In this document: in pieces, positions 18,660 to 29,087 of the stretch
How the letters are laid out: every line of letters starts with the position of its first letter
How positions within the stretch are numbered: position 1 is the first letter of the stretch
Source: Marinactinospora thermotolerans DSM 45154
Lineage (GTDB): Bacteria; Actinomycetota; Actinomycetes; Streptosporangiales; Streptosporangiaceae
Reading direction: 5' to 3'
Assembly (NCBI RefSeq): GCF_900167435.1
Contig: NZ_FUWS01000016.1
Span: 3,938-67,937, forward strand
Length of the DNA stretch: 64,000 bases
The notes under the pieces: model-generated
The model's input: the letters and a program-made list of their open reading frames with translations, nothing else
Told to the model about the DNA's origin: nothing
Databases searched by the model: none
Program-made: the position numbers and the translations under genes

Positions 18660-21600
18660 GTGGCAACCATCCTGCTGCTCTCCACCGCCGACACCGAACT
18701 GCTCGCCGCCCGCGCCGCCGACTGCGGATACCGGACCGCCAACCCCGCTCGGACCGCCCCCGCGGAGCTGCCCGCGCTGCTGGAGGGAGCCGACATCGCC
18801 GTGGTGCGCCTGCTGGGGGGCCGCGAGGCGTGGGCGGAGGGCCTGGAGGTCCTCCGTTCCTCGGGTGTCCCGGTCGTCGCCCTTGGCGGCGAGGCCGCTC
18901 CCGACGCCGAGATGATCCGGCTCTCCACCGTCCCGGTCGGCGTGGCCACCGACGCCCACGGCTATCTGCGGGAGGGCGGGGTCGGCAACCTCCGTGAGCT
19001 CGCCCGTTTCCTCTCCGACACCGTCCTGCTCACCGGCGAGGGCTTCGAACCGCCGCAGCGCATGCCCGAGTTCGGTGTCCACGGCGACCGGGAGCAACGC
19101 GACGACCGGCCCACCGTGGCCGTCGTCTTCTACCGCGCGCACGAGCTGTCGGGCAACACCGCCTTCGTCGACGTCCTGTGCGACGCGGTCGAGGCCGCGG
19201 GGGCCAACGCGCTTCCGGTGTTCTCGGGGTCGTTGCGGGGACTGTCCCGGACGACCACCCCCGGGCTCTTCGACCTGCTCGCCCGCGCGGACGCGATCGT
19301 GACGACCGTGCTCGCCGCGGGCGGGGCGGTGGCCGCCGACGCCTCCGGGGGCGGGGACGAGGACGCCTGGGACGCGGGCGCGCTCGCGGAGCTGGACGTG
19401 CCCGTCCTCCAAGGGCTGGTCCTCACCTCCAGCCGTGACTCCTGGCAGGGGTCCGACGCCGCGCTCACCCCCATGGACGCCGGCATGCAGGTGGCCATCC
19501 CCGAGTTCGACGGCCGGCTGATCACGGTTCCGTTCTCGTTCAAGGAGGCCGATCCCGCCAGCGGAATCCCGGTCTACGTCGCCGACCCCGAGCGGTGCGC
19601 GCGGGTGGCGGGGATCGCGGTGCGCCACGCCCGGCTGCGGTCGGTCCCCCACGGGGAGCGGCGCCTGGCGGTGGTCCTGTCGTCCTATCCGACCAAGCAC
19701 TCCCGCGTGGGCAACGCGGTCGGACTGGACACCCCGGCCTCGGCGGTGCGGTTGCTGCGCGAGCTCGCCGCCCAGGGGTACGACCTCGGCACGGACGATG
19801 CGCTGTGGCGTCGCCCCGCACCCGAGGAGGGGCGCCGCGAGGACGACGGGGACCCCCTCATCCACGCGCTGATCGCCGCGGGCGGTCACGACGTGGAGTG
19901 GTTGACCGAGGAACAGCTCGCCGGCGCGACGGCCCGGGTCCCCCTGGAGGACTACCGCCGCTGGTTCGACGCGCTGCCCGTCGAGCTGCGTGAGCGTATC
20001 CGCCAGCACTGGGGGGAGCCCCCGGGCGAGCTCTACGTCGACGACTCCTCCGGACGGCCCGAGATCGTGCTGGCCTCGCTGCGTTTCGGCAACGTCGTAC
20101 TGATGATCCAGCCGCCGCGCGGGTTCGGGGAGAACCCGATCGCGATCTACCACGATCCCGACCTTCCGCCGTCGCACCACTACCTGGCCGCCTACCGGTG
20201 GCTCGAGACCCCGCGCGACGCCGGCGGGTTCGGCGCCGACGCGGTGGTCCATCTCGGCAAGCACGGAACCTTGGAGTGGCTGCCGGGCAAGGGGCTGGGG
20301 CTGGCCGCGGAGGACGCGCCCGACGCCGTTCTCGGCGATCTTCCGCTGGTCTACCCGTTCATCGTCAACGACCCGGGAGAGGGCACCCAGGCCAAGCGGC
20401 GCGGCCACGCCACGGTCGTCGACCACCTCGTCCCGCCCATGGCGCGTGCCGACACCTACGGCGACATCGCCCGACTGGAGCAGCTGCTCGACGAGTACGC
20501 CCTGGTCGGTGACCTGGACCCGGACAAGGCGCCCACGTTGCGGGCGCAGATCTGGACGCTGATCAAGGCCGCCGAACTCCACCATGACCTGCACACCGAG
20601 GAGATGCCGGCCGAGGACGAGTTCGACGACTTCGTCATGCACGTCGACGGTTACCTGTGCGAGATCAAGGACGTGCAGATCCGCGACGGATTGCACGTCC
20701 TCGGTGAGGCGCCCCAGGGGGAGGCGCGGGTCAACCTCGTCATGGCGGTGTTGCGGGCCTCGCAGGTGTGGGCCAACCAGATGGGGGCCCTGCCGGGGCT
20801 GCGCGCGGTGCTCGCCGCCGAGTTCGGGTTGGCGGAGAAGGCGCTGCTCGCCGAGCCGGGGGCGGCGGTCACCGTCCCCGAGGCGCTGACCTCCCTGGTC
20901 GAGGGGCCGGCCCGCACCGGCTCCGACGCGATCGATCTCATCGACACGTTGGCCCGGCGCATGGTCGAGCGGATGGAGGAGATCGGGTGGGCGGCCGGCA
21001 AGACCGACGCCGTGGTCGGCGAGACGCTGGGGCGGCCCCTGCCCGAGGCGAGCCGGGTGCTGGCGTTCGCGGCCGAGGAGGTCGTGCCCCGGCTCGCCGC
21101 CACACGCGACGAGATCGGCGCGGTCCTGCACGCCCTCGACGGAGGACACGTGCCCGCCGGGCCTTCGGGGTCGCCCACGCGCGGTCTGGTCAACGTGCTC
21201 CCCACCGGCCGCAACTTCTACTCGGTGGACCCCAAGGCCATTCCCTCGCGCAACTCCTGGGAGGTCGGTCGCGCGCTCGCCGACTCACTGATCCAGCGCC
21301 ATCTCGACGACACCGGCACCTATCCCGACTCGGTCGGTCTGACCGTGTGGGGCACCGCGGCGATGCGGACCCAGGGGGACGACATCGCCGAGGTGATGTG
21401 GCTGCTGGGGGTGGAGCCCACCTGGGACGACGCCTCACGCCGGGTCACCGGGTTCGAGGTGGTGCCCCTTGAGGAGCTCGGCCGGCCGCGCATCGACGTC
21501 ACGCTGCGGATCTCCGGGTTCTTCCGTGACGCCTTCCCCCACGTCATCGGGATGATCGACGACGCGATCAGAACGGTCGCCGAGCTGGAGGAGCCGCCGG

Positions 21601-22391
21601 AGGACAACCGGCCGCGCGCCCACGCGCTCGCCGACCACGCCGAGCACGGCGACTGGCGTCGCGCCACGACGCGGATCTTCGGCTCCAAGCCGGGCGCCTA
21701 CGGGGCGGGACTCCTTCCGTTGATCGACGCCCGTAACTGGCGTGACGACGCCGATCTGGCCGAGGTGTACGCGGTGTGGGGCGGTTACGCCTACGGGCGG
21801 GGGCTGGACGGGCGGGAGGCGCGCGCGGACATGGAGGCCTCCTTCCGGCGGATCTCGGTGGCGGCGAAGAACCAGGACACCCGCGAGCACGACATCGTCG
21901 ACTCCGACGACTACTTCCAGTACCACGGCGGCATGGTCGCGATGGTCCGCAGGCTGACGGGGACGAACCCGGCCGCCTACGTGGGGGATTCGGCGCTCCC
22001 CGACCAGGTCCGCACGCGCACCCTGGGGGAGGAGACCCGGCGGGTGTTCCGCGCGCGGGTGGTCAACCCCCGCTGGGTCGAGGCGATGCGCCGGCACGGG
22101 TACAAAGGGGCGTTCGAACTGGCCGCGACGGTGGACTACCTGTTCGGCTACGACGCGACGGCCGGGGTCGTCGACGACTGGATGTACGAGAGCCTGGCGA
22201 AGACCTACGTCTTCGACCCGGTCAACCGGGAGTTCCTGGAACGCTCGAACCCGTGGGCGCTGCGGGGCATGACCGAACGTCTCCTGGAGGCGGCCGAGCG
22301 CAGGTTGTGGGAGCGGCCGGACGAGGCGACCCTGGAGCGTCTTCGCGAGATCTACCTGCGGATCGAGGGCGACCTGGAGGACGGCGCGTAG
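18660..22391 (+). CDS. cobN: Cobaltochelatase subunit CobN
   Basis: CobN is the large subunit that inserts cobalt into hydrogenobyrinic acid a,c-diamide, working with AAA+ and vWA partners. Here the partner is most likely the ChlI/ChlD fusion at 35669. The 1243-residue protein shows family blocks such as LGKHGTLEWLPGKGLGL, YPFIVNDPGEGTQAKRR, NFYSVDPKAIPSRNSWEVG and GYKGAFELAATVDYLFGYDAT. GTG 18660 has AAGGA 6 nt upstream and follows the riboswitch; longer in-frame starts would fall inside the riboswitch. The CobN-type chelatase belongs to the late-cobalt (aerobic) route. Confidence 0.95.
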   Translation: MATILLLSTADTELLAARAADCGYRTANPARTAPAELPALLEGADIAVVRLLGGREAWAEGLEVLRSSGVPVVALGGEAAPDAEMIRLSTVPVGVATDAHGYLREGGVGNLRELARFLSDTVLLTGEGFEPPQRMPEFGVHGDREQRDDRPTVAVVFYRAHELSGNTAFVDVLCDAVEAAGANALPVFSGSLRGLSRTTTPGLFDLLARADAIVTTVLAAGGAVAADASGGGDEDAWDAGALAELDVPVLQGLVLTSSRDSWQGSDAALTPMDAGMQVAIPEFDGRLITVPFSFKEADPASGIPVYVADPERCARVAGIAVRHARLRSVPHGERRLAVVLSSYPTKHSRVGNAVGLDTPASAVRLLRELAAQGYDLGTDDALWRRPAPEEGRREDDGDPLIHALIAAGGHDVEWLTEEQLAGATARVPLEDYRRWFDALPVELRERIRQHWGEPPGELYVDDSSGRPEIVLASLRFGNVVLMIQPPRGFGENPIAIYHDPDLPPSHHYLAAYRWLETPRDAGGFGADAVVHLGKHGTLEWLPGKGLGLAAEDAPDAVLGDLPLVYPFIVNDPGEGTQAKRRGHATVVDHLVPPMARADTYGDIARLEQLLDEYALVGDLDPDKAPTLRAQIWTLIKAAELHHDLHTEEMPAEDEFDDFVMHVDGYLCEIKDVQIRDGLHVLGEAPQGEARVNLVMAVLRASQVWANQMGALPGLRAVLAAEFGLAEKALLAEPGAAVTVPEALTSLVEGPARTGSDAIDLIDTLARRMVERMEEIGWAAGKTDAVVGETLGRPLPEASRVLAFAAEEVVPRLAATRDEIGAVLHALDGGHVPAGPSGSPTRGLVNVLPTGRNFYSVDPKAIPSRNSWEVGRALADSLIQRHLDDTGTYPDSVGLTVWGTAAMRTQGDDIAEVMWLLGVEPTWDDASRRVTGFEVVPLEELGRPRIDVTLRISGFFRDAFPHVIGMIDDAIRTVAELEEPPEDNRPRAHALADHAEHGDWRRATTRIFGSKPGAYGAGLLPLIDARNWRDDADLAEVYAVWGGYAYGRGLDGREARADMEASFRRISVAAKNQDTREHDIVDSDDYFQYHGGMVAMVRRLTGTNPAAYVGDSALPDQVRTRTLGEETRRVFRARVVNPRWVEAMRRHGYKGAFELAATVDYLFGYDATAGVVDDWMYESLAKTYVFDPVNREFLERSNPWALRGMTERLLEAAERRLWERPDEATLERLREIYLRIEGDLEDGA

Positions 22392-22408
22392 TCGCCGGCG
22401 TCGCGCGG

Positions 22409-22451
22409 AAGGGGCGCGCCGTCTCGTGCCGGCCGGGAGGGCGCGCCCCTT
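22409..22451 (+). terminator. Terminator hairpin after cobN
   Basis: The arms AAGGGGCGCGCC (22409-22420) and GGCGCGCCCCTT (22440-22451) form a perfect 12-bp stem with a 19-nt loop, 18 bp after the cobN stop. Confidence 0.7.
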
Positions 22452-23414
22452 GCGGCCGGCCGCCGCGTCGGGGTCGGCGCGCTCCCGGGAGCCGCCGGCC
22501 GTGGGGTCCGCCTCGCCCGCTCTTCGGGGACGGCCGGCCTGTCGAGGGCCGGCCACATCGGCCCCGGCGCGTGCGGTGCTCCGTCCGCGATGGCCGTCCC
22601 GGCAGGGCGATGCCGTTCGGTGGGACATGGTCGGCCGGCCAGGAGCCGGTGGACCACACGGCGCTGTACCGGCGGCAGGGCGTCCGCTTTCGGTGTCGGG
22701 GTGGGGCGGCAGGAGGTCGGAGAGGTCGCGTAGGACCGCGGTGGGCCGGGAACGGGCCGTGCGGGAACCGTCCCCGCAGGGTTGTGTGCTCCTCGACCGC
22801 GTGGAGCGGGCGCGCCACCCTCGGGTGGTCGTGTTCCAGATCGTCGGCCTGGGGCCACGGCGCGTCGGGCGGGGGAGCGGGCGGTGTCCGGTGGTGGCCG
22901 CCCACCATGTGGCGGCAGCGCGGGCGGTCCACGCGCGGTCACCACGGGGCGCCGGCGACGACACGGTCGGCGGGTCCGCGCACGACGGTCAGGGCCGCGG
23001 AGCTACCGAGTGGACCCACGGCGGTCCCCGGGCGAGGGCCGTGCCCGCGCGAGGTCGGCGGGTGGACCGGGGCCGTCGGCGGCCTGCCTCCTCTCGTGGC
23101 CTGGGGCGGAAAGAACGCCCATTTCCATGCTTATGCAGTTATTTTTTCCTGATTTCCGGTCCCCGGGGGCGGCACCGCCTTGTGGTAGGGGCCTTCGTGG
23201 CCGGAAACGGTCCCGCCTCTTGCGGGAGCGGCGGAGATGTGCGTCGCGACGTCCTCGGGCGCCGTCACCGCTGGTGGCGCGGGTGGCCGGTCCGCTCCGG
23301 CGGATCGGTGGCCGCCGGTGACGGTGGCGCGGCCGGACGAGAAAACGTGAAACTCTTTCGCGAAATCGTTCCGCTGCGTAACCTGCCCGCACCCCCGCGT
23401 GAACGAGGTGGAAC
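22452..23414. other. 963-bp gap with no confident gene
   Basis: Several reading frames are open on both strands, but they are Arg/Pro/Gly-rich with no recognisable domain and behave like chance frames in GC-rich DNA. An AT-rich island at about 23122-23160 (CAGTTATTTTTTCC) and another at 23345-23375 probably hold the promoter of the acylase gene. The stretch could be a decayed gene. Confidence 0.5.
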
Positions 23415-26351
23415 ATGGTCCGACGCGCTCACGGGCGCACGGTCGTCGCGTCAGGTGTGGCGGTCGTGTGTCTGGCCACGGGAACGGTGGCCGCCCCCAC
23501 GGCCTCCGCGCAACCGGAGGGTCCCGACGCGGCCGCGATGATGGCCGCGGTCGAGGACTACTGCGGCGACGGCTGCCACGACATCCTGGCCCCTGGACAG
23601 AACGGCAACGCGACCCTCGTCGAGATCCTCGGCAACCGGCTCTTCGGAACCCGGCCCGCTCACTCCGACACCCAGCTCGAACCCTACGACGACCTCCTCC
23701 ACGACCACCCGGAGCTGACCGACGCCGCCCTCGGCGACTACTTCCTCGACGCCTCCTTCGGTGTCGCCCCCGACCAGGTGGGACGCGAGTACAGCCCCCG
23801 TGACGACGTCACCGTCGTCCGCGACGAACAGCACGGCATTCCGCACGTCTACGGGACCACTCGCGAAGGCACCATGTACGGCGCCGGATACGTCGCGGCC
23901 GAGGACCGGCTGTTCCTCATGGACCTGCTGCGCCACCTCGGCCGCGGCGAACTGACCGGGTTCGCCGGCGGCGCCGAAGGCAACCGGGAACTGGAACAGA
24001 GCCTGTGGCGCGGCGCGCCCTACACCGAGGCCGACAAACAGGCCCAGATCGACCGGGTGGCGGCGAGCGGCGAACGGGGCCGCCAGGCGCTCGCCGACGT
24101 TGACGCCTACATCGCCGGCATCAACGCCTACATCGACCGCGCGGAGCGCAGACGCGACTATCCCGGCGAATACGTCCTGACCGGCCACAAGGACGCCATC
24201 ACCCAGGCCGGCGAGATCGAACACTTCACCCCGACCGACGTCGTGGGCATCGCGGCCATGGTCGGCCTGCTGTTCGGCGGTGGGGGCGGCGGCGAGGTGC
24301 ACTCGGCGCTGCTGCGCGCCTCCTTCCAGGACCGCTACGGGCCACAGCGAGGCGTCGAGCTCTACGACGCCTGGCGGATGGAGAACGACCCCGAAGCGGT
24401 GGTCACCGTGTCGGGAGAGTTCCCCTACGCCCAGACGCCGCGGGAACCGGTCGGCGAGGCCATCCCCGACCCCGGATCGGTCGTTCCCTACGACATCGTG
24501 CACGACGCCACCGGGTCGGCGCGCACCGGCGCCGACGCCGATCCCGTCGCGGCCTCGACCGGGGAGACGGCGCCCGGCGAGGAGACCACGACCGTCGACC
24601 GGCTTCCCGAGGAGCAGCAGGCGGAACTGGAACGGATGGCGCGGGAGGGGGACCTCGACGCCGCCGAAGGCGTCTTCAACGACGGTGTGCTCCCCGCCGA
24701 CCTGTTCGAAGGGGAGCCGGGCATGTCCAACGCGCTCCTCGTGGCCGGCGAGCACACCGCGGACGGCCACCCGATCTCGGTCTCGGGACCACAGACCGGC
24801 TACTACTCGCCGCAGCTGCTCCTGGTCCAAGAGCTCCAGGGACCCGGGATCAGCGCGCGCGGCGCCTCCTTCCCCGGCGTCAGCTTCTACGTCCAGATCG
24901 GCCGCGGCGCCGACTACGCCTGGAGCCCGACGTCGGCCGGGCAGGACATCACCGACACCTTCGCGGTCGAGCTGTGCGAACCCGACGGGAGCGACCCGAG
25001 CGTGGAGTCGCGCCACTACCGGGACGGGTCCGGGTGCGTCCCCTTCGAGGAGCTGTCCGTCACCAACGAGTGGGAGCCCACGGTCGCCGATCAGACGCCC
25101 GCCGGCTCCTACACGCTGACCTCGCTGCGCTCGCCCCATGGTCTGGTGGAGTCGTTCGGCACGGTCGAGGGCACGCCCGTCGCCTTCATGGTCCGCCGTT
25201 CCACCTACCTGCGCGAGGTGGACTCCATCATCGGCTTCCAGCGCTTCAACGATCCGGCGGAGATCCGTTCGGCCGCCGACTTCCAGGAGGCGGCCATGGA
25301 CATCGGCTACGCCTTCAACTGGCACTACAACGACGCCGACGACATCGCCTACGTCAACTCCGGCGCCAACCCGGTGCGCACCCCGGGCACCAACCCGAAC
25401 ATGCCGATCGACGCGGCGTCCCCGGCGGGGTGGGCCGGCTGGGACCCGGCCACCAACGAGGCCGAGTACACGCCGCTGGCCGAACACCCCCACTCCGTCA
25501 ACGCCGACTACTACGCCAACTGGAACAACAAGCCCGCCGCCGGTTACACGTCGGGCTACGGCACCGGCTCGGTGCACCGGGCCGACCTCATCGACGGGCG
25601 GCTGCGCGACCTCGTCGACGCGGGGGACGTCACCCCGGCCCAGGTCGTGCAGGCCATGGAGGAGGCGGCAAGCACGGACCTGCGCGGCGAGCAGGTCCTT
25701 CCAGAGCTGCTGCGGGTGCTGGACAGCGCGCCCGTCGACGACCCGGATCTGGCGGGGCAGGTCGCGGCGCTGCGGGAGTGGATGCAGGCCGGCGCCCCGC
25801 GAAGGGAGGCGGCCAAGGGGGACGGCGAGTACGAGCACGCGGAGGCGATCAGGATCATGGACGCCTGGTGGCCCCTGCTCGTGCGCGCCCAGTTCGAGCC
25901 GGGGCTGGGCCCCGACCTCTACGAGGGGCTGACCAGGGCCGTCCAGATCGACGAATCGCCCTCGGGATTCACCGGCGGCGGAGGCTCCGGCGGGGTCAAC
26001 CAGGGCCAGACCCACAAGGGGTCGAGTTTCCAGTACGGCTGGTGGTCCTACGTCGACAAGGACCTGCGCCTGGTCCTCGGCGAGGACGTCGCCGCCCCGC
26101 TCGGGGAGGTCTACTGCGGGGGCGGCGACCTCGCGGACTGCCGGGAGGTGCTGCTCGCCTCGCTGGCCGAGGCGGCGGCGCTGCCGGCCGGCGAGGTCTA
26201 CCCGGGGGACGCCGACTGCGAGGCGGGTGACCAGGTTTGCGCCGACGCGATCATCCACTCTCCGCTCGGCGGGGTGGTCATGTACCGCGTCGCCTGGCAG
26301 AACCGGCCCACCTACCAGATCGTCCACCAGTTCGCCGATCGGAGGGGGTAG
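23415..26351 (+). CDS. Secreted penicillin-acylase-family hydrolase
   Basis: This is an Ntn-hydrolase that cleaves amide bonds of penicillins, acyl-homoserine lactones or similar acylated amines. The 978-residue precursor has a Sec-type signal peptide (about 1-33, ending TASAQ). An alpha-chain region follows with DVTVVRDEQHGIPHVYG and GYVAAEDRLFLMDLLRHLGRG. A linker rich in Glu/Asp precedes Ser438 in GMSNALLVAG, the expected nucleophile of the beta chain after self-cleavage. Several Cys pairs suggest disulfides outside the cell. ATG 23415 has GAGGTGG upstream. The substrate cannot be told; penicillin G acylase itself is shorter. Confidence 0.9.
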   Translation: MVRRAHGRTVVASGVAVVCLATGTVAAPTASAQPEGPDAAAMMAAVEDYCGDGCHDILAPGQNGNATLVEILGNRLFGTRPAHSDTQLEPYDDLLHDHPELTDAALGDYFLDASFGVAPDQVGREYSPRDDVTVVRDEQHGIPHVYGTTREGTMYGAGYVAAEDRLFLMDLLRHLGRGELTGFAGGAEGNRELEQSLWRGAPYTEADKQAQIDRVAASGERGRQALADVDAYIAGINAYIDRAERRRDYPGEYVLTGHKDAITQAGEIEHFTPTDVVGIAAMVGLLFGGGGGGEVHSALLRASFQDRYGPQRGVELYDAWRMENDPEAVVTVSGEFPYAQTPREPVGEAIPDPGSVVPYDIVHDATGSARTGADADPVAASTGETAPGEETTTVDRLPEEQQAELERMAREGDLDAAEGVFNDGVLPADLFEGEPGMSNALLVAGEHTADGHPISVSGPQTGYYSPQLLLVQELQGPGISARGASFPGVSFYVQIGRGADYAWSPTSAGQDITDTFAVELCEPDGSDPSVESRHYRDGSGCVPFEELSVTNEWEPTVADQTPAGSYTLTSLRSPHGLVESFGTVEGTPVAFMVRRSTYLREVDSIIGFQRFNDPAEIRSAADFQEAAMDIGYAFNWHYNDADDIAYVNSGANPVRTPGTNPNMPIDAASPAGWAGWDPATNEAEYTPLAEHPHSVNADYYANWNNKPAAGYTSGYGTGSVHRADLIDGRLRDLVDAGDVTPAQVVQAMEEAASTDLRGEQVLPELLRVLDSAPVDDPDLAGQVAALREWMQAGAPRREAAKGDGEYEHAEAIRIMDAWWPLLVRAQFEPGLGPDLYEGLTRAVQIDESPSGFTGGGGSGGVNQGQTHKGSSFQYGWWSYVDKDLRLVLGEDVAAPLGEVYCGGGDLADCREVLLASLAEAAALPAGEVYPGDADCEAGDQVCADAIIHSPLGGVVMYRVAWQNRPTYQIVHQFADRRG

Positions 26352-26484
26352 CAGCGGCCGTACGCCGGGGCGGCCCGGTGCCGCGTGGGCGGCGATCTAC
26401 ACCGGATCGTCGCCTACGGGCGGGTGCCCCCCGGCGTCCCGCGGGGTAGCTTTAGTGATACCCGCCACAGGGAGGCCGGTCGTC

Positions 26485-26925
26485 ATGGCGTTGTGGGTTG
26501 GTTGGTTGCTCGTGGCCCTGGTGTTGGGCGTGGCCGAGATCTTCACGCTGACCCTGTCCCTGGGCCTGATCGCCGCCGCCGCGTTGGTCGCCGGGGTGGT
26601 CGGAGCCCTTGGGGCCGGGGTGATCGTGCAGGTGCTCGCCTTCGCCGTCGCCGCCGCGGCGGGGTTGCTCGTCGTCCGACCGATCGCGCGCCGTCATCTC
26701 AGCCAGCCACCGCCGTTGCGTTCGGGGACCGCCGCCCTCGTGGGCAGGACGGCGGTGGTCGTCGAGGAGGTCACCGCGGAGCAGGGGCGTATCAGGCTGT
26801 CCGGTGAGGAGTGGTCGGCCCGGGCCCTGGACGAGACCCAGAGCATCCCGGCCGGAAGCCGGGTCGACGTGATGGAGATCGAGGGCGCGACGGCCATCGT
26901 CTATCCCCACGACCAGCTTCCGTGA
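26485..26925 (+). CDS. NfeD-like membrane protein
   Basis: The 146-residue protein has three to four N-terminal hydrophobic helices (residues 1-70) and a C-terminal OB-fold-like domain (GRTAVVVEEV...GRIRLSGEEWSARA) typical of NfeD. NfeD proteins act with SPFH proteins in membrane microdomains; the next gene, 47 bp away, is an SPFH protein, which supports the call. ATG 26485 has AGGGAGG upstream. Confidence 0.9.
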   Translation: MALWVGWLLVALVLGVAEIFTLTLSLGLIAAAALVAGVVGALGAGVIVQVLAFAVAAAAGLLVVRPIARRHLSQPPPLRSGTAALVGRTAVVVEEVTAEQGRIRLSGEEWSARALDETQSIPAGSRVDVMEIEGATAIVYPHDQLP

Positions 26926-26972
26926 CCACACCCCTGAGCCCCATCCCCGGTATCCGCTAAGGCAGGAAACAG

Positions 26973-28058
26973 ATGTTCGGGATACAAATCGTCTTCCTGG
27001 TCCTCGCGGCGATCATCATCGTCGCGGTCGTCTCCACGGTACGGATCGTGCCCCAGGCCCGCGCCTACAACATCGAGCGCTTCGGCCGTTACATGCGCAC
27101 CCTGCAACCGGGACTGAACTTCATCATCCCGGGTGTGGACCGGGTCAACACCAAGTTCGACCTGCGCGAGCAGGTGTTCTCCTCGCGTCCCCAGCCGGTG
27201 ATCACCGAGGACAACCTGGTCGTCAACATCGACACCGTCCTGTACTACCAGATCACCGAACCGCGTGCCGCGGCCTACGAGGTCGCCAACTACCTCCAGG
27301 CCATCGATCAGCTCACGGTCACCACGCTGCGCAACGTCATCGGCGGCATGGACCTGGAGCGCACGCTCACCTCGCGCGAGGAGATCAACTCCCGGCTGCG
27401 CGGGGTGCTCGACGACGCCACCGGCAAGTGGGGCATCCGGGTCAACCGGGTGGAGATCAAGGCGATCGACCCGCCTCCCACCATCAAGGAGGCGATGGAG
27501 AAGCAGATGCGGGCCGAGCGCGACAAGCGCGCCGCCATCCTGCACGCCGAGGGCGAGCGGCAGTCGCGCATCCTCAAGGCCGAGGGCGCTCGCCAACAGG
27601 CGATCCTGGAGGCTCAGGGAGAGCAGCAGGCGGCGATCCTGCGTGCCGACGGCGAGGCCAAGGCGATCGAGCGTGTCTTCCAGGCGGTCCACCGCAACGA
27701 CGCCGACTCCAAGCTCCTCGCCTACAAGTACCTGGAGACGCTGCCGACGCTCGCCAAGGGCGAGGGCAACACGTTCTGGGTCATCCCCGGCGAGTTGACG
27801 CAGGCCATCCGCAGCGTCACCCGGGCCTTCGCCGGCGAGGACGACGGTGCCGCGGAGCGGCCCGCCCCCGCGGGGAAGGAGGGGGCCACCGAGGAGGGGA
27901 CGACACCACAGCTCACGGCGGGGAAGATGGGCGACGAGGCGGTGCGGGCCGCCGACGAGGCGGCCGAACGCGCGGCCGAGGCGGTGGCCGACGCCCGGGC
28001 CGAGGCCGACGCGGCGGCGAGCCCCGCCACGCTGCCCGGCCAGCGCAGACAGGACTGA
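26973..28058 (+). CDS. SPFH/band 7 protein (QmcA/stomatin type)
   Basis: This membrane scaffold of the stomatin/prohibitin group oligomerises at the inner face of membrane microdomains. The 361 residues begin with one membrane helix (about 4-24), then the SPFH domain (RIVPQARAYNIERFGRY...). A long Ala/Glu/Arg-rich coiled coil (about 170-235, with ERQSRILKAEGARQQAILEA) follows, then a conserved LPTLAKGEGNTFWVIP segment. The acidic, Ala-rich C-terminal tail is low complexity. It pairs with the NfeD-like gene just upstream. Confidence 0.93.
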   Translation: MFGIQIVFLVLAAIIIVAVVSTVRIVPQARAYNIERFGRYMRTLQPGLNFIIPGVDRVNTKFDLREQVFSSRPQPVITEDNLVVNIDTVLYYQITEPRAAAYEVANYLQAIDQLTVTTLRNVIGGMDLERTLTSREEINSRLRGVLDDATGKWGIRVNRVEIKAIDPPPTIKEAMEKQMRAERDKRAAILHAEGERQSRILKAEGARQQAILEAQGEQQAAILRADGEAKAIERVFQAVHRNDADSKLLAYKYLETLPTLAKGEGNTFWVIPGELTQAIRSVTRAFAGEDDGAAERPAPAGKEGATEEGTTPQLTAGKMGDEAVRAADEAAERAAEAVADARAEADAAASPATLPGQRRQD

Positions 28059-28098
28059 CCGCGGGGCGCCGCCCGGTCCGACGGGGAAGGCGCCCGGC

Positions 28099-29064
28099 CT
28101 AGCCCAGCAGGAGCTTGCCCGTCGTCCGCCGCCCGGTCAGGTCCTCGTGCGCCCGGGCGGCGTCGGCCAGGTCGTAGCGGCCTCCCACGTGGACCTTCAG
28201 GCTTCCCGTCCCCACCAGCCCGAGCACGTCGGAGGCGCGTTCCAGCAGTTCCTCCCGGTCGGCGGTGTAGTGGGCCAGGCTCGGCCGGGTCAGGTAGACC
28301 GACCCGGCGGAGTTCAGCCGCTGGGGGTCCACCGGGGGGACCGCGCCACTGGACTGACCGAACAGCGCGAGCACGCCTCGCGGGCGCAGACAGGCCAGGC
28401 TCGCGTCGAAGGTGGTGGCTCCCACGCCGTCGTAGACGGCCTGGACCCCGGCCCCATCGGTCAGCCTTCGCACCGCGTCGGCCACGTCGGTCTCGGTGTA
28501 GCGGACGATCTCGTCGGCGCCGGCCGCCCGTGCCGCCTCCTCCTTGGCGCCGGTGGAGACCGTGCCGATGACGCGCGCGCCGCGCAGCTTCGCCAACTGG
28601 GTGAGCAGGAGGCCGGTTCCCCCGGCCGCGGCGTGCACCAGGACGGTGTCGCCCGGCTGTACCGGGTAGGTCGTGTGGGTCAGGTAGTGCGCGGTGAGCC
28701 CCTGGAGCAGCACGGCGGCCGCCTGCTCGGAGGTGACGCCGTCGGGGATCGGGACGGTCCGGTCGGCGGGGACGGCGGCGCGTTCGGCGTAACCCCCGGG
28801 GAGCATGACCCAGCCGACCCGTTGGCCGACCGTGACGCCGGTGACGTCGGGGCCCAGCTCGCCGACCGTGCCGACGGCCTCGACGCCCGGGGTGAAGGGC
28901 AGGGGTGTGGCGTAGGCGCCGGAGCGTTGGTAGACGTCGATGAAGTTCACGCCGCGGGCTTCGACGTCGACGATCACCTCCCCGGGACCGGGCCGGGGGT
29001 CGGCGGTCTCGGCCGGACGCAGGACCTCGGGTCCTCCGTGTTCGGTGACGACGATGGCGCGCAT
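28099..29064 (-). CDS. NADPH:quinone oxidoreductase family protein (zinc-free MDR)
   Basis: This 321-residue medium-chain reductase of the quinone oxidoreductase group reduces quinones or enones with NADPH. It has an N-terminal GroES-like fold (PGPGEVIVDVEARGVNFIDVYQRSG) and a nucleotide-binding domain with VHAAAGGTGLLLTQLAKLRGA. The Cys ligands of structural zinc are absent, as in QOR. It converges with the SPFH gene (40-bp gap) and lies 23 bp downstream of the kinase gene on the same strand, so the two may share a transcript. Confidence 0.88.
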   Translation of the reverse strand: MRAIVVTEHGGPEVLRPAETADPRPGPGEVIVDVEARGVNFIDVYQRSGAYATPLPFTPGVEAVGTVGELGPDVTGVTVGQRVGWVMLPGGYAERAAVPADRTVPIPDGVTSEQAAAVLLQGLTAHYLTHTTYPVQPGDTVLVHAAAGGTGLLLTQLAKLRGARVIGTVSTGAKEEAARAAGADEIVRYTETDVADAVRRLTDGAGVQAVYDGVGATTFDASLACLRPRGVLALFGQSSGAVPPVDPQRLNSAGSVYLTRPSLAHYTADREELLERASDVLGLVGTGSLKVHVGGRYDLADAARAHEDLTGRRTTGKLLLG

Positions 29065-29087
29065 GGGGCCTCCTGGGGTCGGTCGGA

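Noticed and set aside
22222-22932. 236-codon antisense frame downstream of cobN
   Set aside because: Overlaps the cobN end and is dominated by Pro/Arg/His; no family features.
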